Of a stretch of DNA of 64,000 bases, positions 62,933 to 64,000 are shown one piece after another. Position 1 is the first letter of the stretch. Each line of letters begins with the position of its first letter. The position numbers and the translations under genes are program-made. Where the stretch lies: positions 1,805,001 to 1,869,000 of the forward strand of contig NZ_CP043476.1 of the NCBI RefSeq assembly GCF_009769165.1. Direction: 5' to 3'. The notes under the pieces were generated by a model that ran no database searches, had not been told where the DNA came from, and was given only the letters and a program-made list of their open reading frames with translations. This DNA comes from Xanthomonas hyacinthi. Lineage in GTDB: Bacteria > Pseudomonadota > Gammaproteobacteria > Xanthomonadales > Xanthomonadaceae.

Positions 62933-63397
62933 TTACTTCCCACTTACTTTACGCATAGGCCAGTCATAAGGATTTCTTGGACTGTCGCCGTACCCGACCA
63001 TTGCCGAATTATTCTTTAGCGAATATTCAGCATCCACACTAACCCATGCGGGACTTTCACTATCGCCAACTATAGGGCTAGATGTTTCAAGCACGAAATT
63101 CGTCCCATCCGCAGAGAACTTGAGTTCTGCCCCTTCGAATCGGCCACTCAGCTTCGCACCAGGGAATTTGGTCGGCGCAACGGTTACCAATCCGGAGCCG
63201 GGAATGTAAAAGAATATATATCCAGGCTCGGATCGGACCAGGGAAAATCTGTCCAGAACCAACTCTTTCTCCCTATACAATCGTCCATCAGATATATGAA
63301 GCCCCGTTTGGCTCGATGAAAACAACGATGATGACGGCGCGGCGGTCACAGAGAAAATCGTCAAGACCAATCCTGTATATAATCCAAGGCTCTTCAT
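62933..63397 (-). CDS. Small exported protein of the radical-SAM peptide cluster
   Basis: A 154-residue protein with a signal peptide (LGLYTGLVLTIFSVTAAPSS) and AGAGG before the ATG. The mature part is predicted mostly beta (ELVLDRFSLVRSEPGYIFFY, GSGLVTVAPTKFPGAKLSGR, FVLETSSPIVGDSESPAWVS), ending NPYDWPMRKVSGK. No Cys is present and no catalytic motif was recognised. It is the first gene after the precursor peptide, beyond a hairpin and a 13-base homopolymer, and precedes the NuoF-like gene by about 130 bp. It could be a periplasmic binding or immunity protein; the function is unknown. Confidence 0.72.
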   Translation of the reverse strand: MKSLGLYTGLVLTIFSVTAAPSSSLFSSSQTGLHISDGRLYREKELVLDRFSLVRSEPGYIFFYIPGSGLVTVAPTKFPGAKLSGRFEGAELKFSADGTNFVLETSSPIVGDSESPAWVSVDAEYSLKNNSAMVGYGDSPRNPYDWPMRKVSGK

Positions 63398-63440
63398 AAA
63401 TAACCTCTTATCGGACCATTTTTGCCTGGAATCTCACCAC

Positions 63441-63473
63441 GGGGGGGGGGGGGCTGGGGCATGAATGCCCCAG
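63441..63473. terminator. Hairpin plus 13-base G/C homopolymer after the precursor gene
   Basis: On the minus strand CTGGGGCAT/ATGCCCCAG (63454-63473) forms a hairpin, directly followed by a run of 13 C (G on the plus strand, 63441-63453) instead of U. It lies between the precursor stop and the exported-protein start. It could attenuate read-through so that the small peptide is made in excess. The homopolymer may vary in length. Confidence 0.6.
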
Positions 63474-63504
63474 GCCCCTTTTGCTTTGCAGCTGTCAAAG
63501 CGGA

Positions 63505-63633
63505 TTAATTCAGCACCGCACCGCTTCCGCCGCCACCGCCGGCACCACCACCCTGGCAAGCACAACCGCAGCCACATGAAACTGCTGCCGCTTCCAGATC
63601 CTGCGTTCCTGCAAACACTTGAGGTTCGAACAT
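63505..63633 (-). CDS. Candidate Cys/Gly-rich RiPP precursor peptide, 42 residues
   Basis: The product begins MFEPQVFAGTQDLEAAAV, an acidic leader-like part, and continues SCGCGCACQGGGAGGGGGSG, ending AVLN. Four Cys alternate with Gly/Ala (C20, C22, C24, C26), then comes a Gly run. AGGAGG lies 8 bases upstream of the ATG, a near-perfect ribosome-binding site. The gene begins about 80 bp after the end of a radical-SAM/SPASM gene on the same strand. Leader plus Cys-rich core next to a SPASM maturase is the classical layout of thioether-type peptides (sactipeptides, ranthipeptides). The family and modification are not known to me. Confidence 0.72.
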   Translation of the reverse strand: MFEPQVFAGTQDLEAAAVSCGCGCACQGGGAGGGGGSGAVLN

Positions 63634-63715
63634 TGCCAGTTCCTCCTACGTTTACATAACACCAATAGACCGTACCCATTGCACGGTCCGCCCTACCGCC
63701 TCGCCATCCCACGGC

Positions 63716-64000
63716 TTACGCGCATACACTTTCCGTGGATTGAAGCGGCAATTCGCAGTTTGCCCACATGCGATCAATTGCGAGCTTCTCCAAGTGTCTG
63801 CAGTACAATTCGTTGTGCTTGTCGAATACACCATAGACATTGTAAGCGGTAGCTCGACAACCGCCGTTGCAAAAATACTTAACGTCGCAGTGCTTGCAAA
63901 CTTCCAAGTTGTCCACCACTGTCCCCCTGACTCGCTGCATTACCGGAGATGCGTCGTAAATATCCTTCACATCTGCGTCCCGGACGTTGCCGCAAATGAA
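63716..64000 (-). CDS. Radical-SAM peptide maturase, C-terminal SPASM domain (cut by window edge)
   Basis: The last 94 residues of a protein continuing beyond the window. Visible are FICGNVRDADVKDIYDASPV and CKHCDVKYFCNGGC, which fits the SPASM spacing C-x2-C-x5-C-x3-C, followed by the later Cys in NELYCRHLEKL. These bind auxiliary [4Fe-4S] clusters in maturases such as AlbA, AnSME and QhpD relatives. The radical-SAM CxxxCxxC barrel lies outside, so the class cannot be fixed. The reading frame is open to the edge. The candidate substrate peptide is encoded directly downstream. Confidence 0.88.
   Translation of the reverse strand, partial: FICGNVRDADVKDIYDASPVMQRVRGTVVDNLEVCKHCDVKYFCNGGCRATAYNVYGVFDKHNELYCRHLEKLAIDRMWANCELPLQSTESVCA

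Overview
The window is a high-GC gammaproteobacterial chromosome segment, most likely from Xanthomonas or a close relative in the Xanthomonadaceae. Reasons: the gene complement and order (tyrS, M23 peptidase, anmK, ampG, xth, pyrE, a membrane-anchored phosphomannomutase, dut, coaBC, radC, argS, speA/speE, comM); a xanthomonalisin-like S53 peptidase; intergenic palindromes of the type GGGAGCGACTTCAGTCGC; and arrays of a GGGAATS heptamer. No tRNA, rRNA or CRISPR array was seen. All functional calls rest on recognised motifs and family resemblance read by eye; no database search was run.

Region 1 (1-24.7 kb) is a conserved core: tyrosyl-tRNA synthetase (cut by the left edge at its KMSK motif), peptidoglycan metabolism (a frameshifted M23 peptidase, AnmK, AmpG), DNA repair and nucleotide metabolism (Xth, PyrE, Dut, RadC), CoA synthesis (CoaBC), exopolysaccharide/LPS sugar phosphates (AlgC-like mutase), ArgRS, a SPOR protein, the divergent polyamine pair speA/speE, P-II, UbiK and ComM. 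Region 2 (24.7-49.1 kb) is more variable: a PlsC-like acyltransferase, two TonB receptors, a flavin disulfide reductase, HDOD, HicAB, aceE, a SpoIIE/RsbW/STAS partner-switching set, a YqjI/YqjH-like PadR regulator and ferric-chelate reductase pair, YceI, a nitroreductase, an ELM1-family protein, an S53 peptidase, and a TonB receptor followed by a glycerophosphodiester phosphodiesterase. Several small genes here are decayed.

Region 3 (49.1-64 kb) is an accessory island with visibly lower GC and different codon use. It holds two adjacent peptide-type systems. (a) A minus-strand type I secretion pair (HlyB/HlyD) is followed by two tandem paralogous lipoproteins, a duplicated 3' end of hlyD spliced onto the start of an unknown gene, a third small lipoprotein, a two-helix membrane protein and a Gly/Val/Ser-rich beta-type protein. 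Divergent from it are a 43-residue peptide, a graspetide-type ATP-grasp ligase and a secreted DUF6624 protein. (b) At the right edge, on the minus strand, the C-terminal SPASM domain of a radical-SAM peptide maturase is followed by a 42-residue peptide with a CxCxCxC-polyGly core, a small exported protein, a stand-alone NuoF-like flavin/Fe-S protein with altered active-site motifs, and two MacB/FtsX-type permeases with no ATPase in view. System (b), which pairs a SPASM maturase with a degenerate NuoF-like protein, is the best candidate here for an undescribed RiPP pathway. System (a) shows modular recombination at the end of hlyD.
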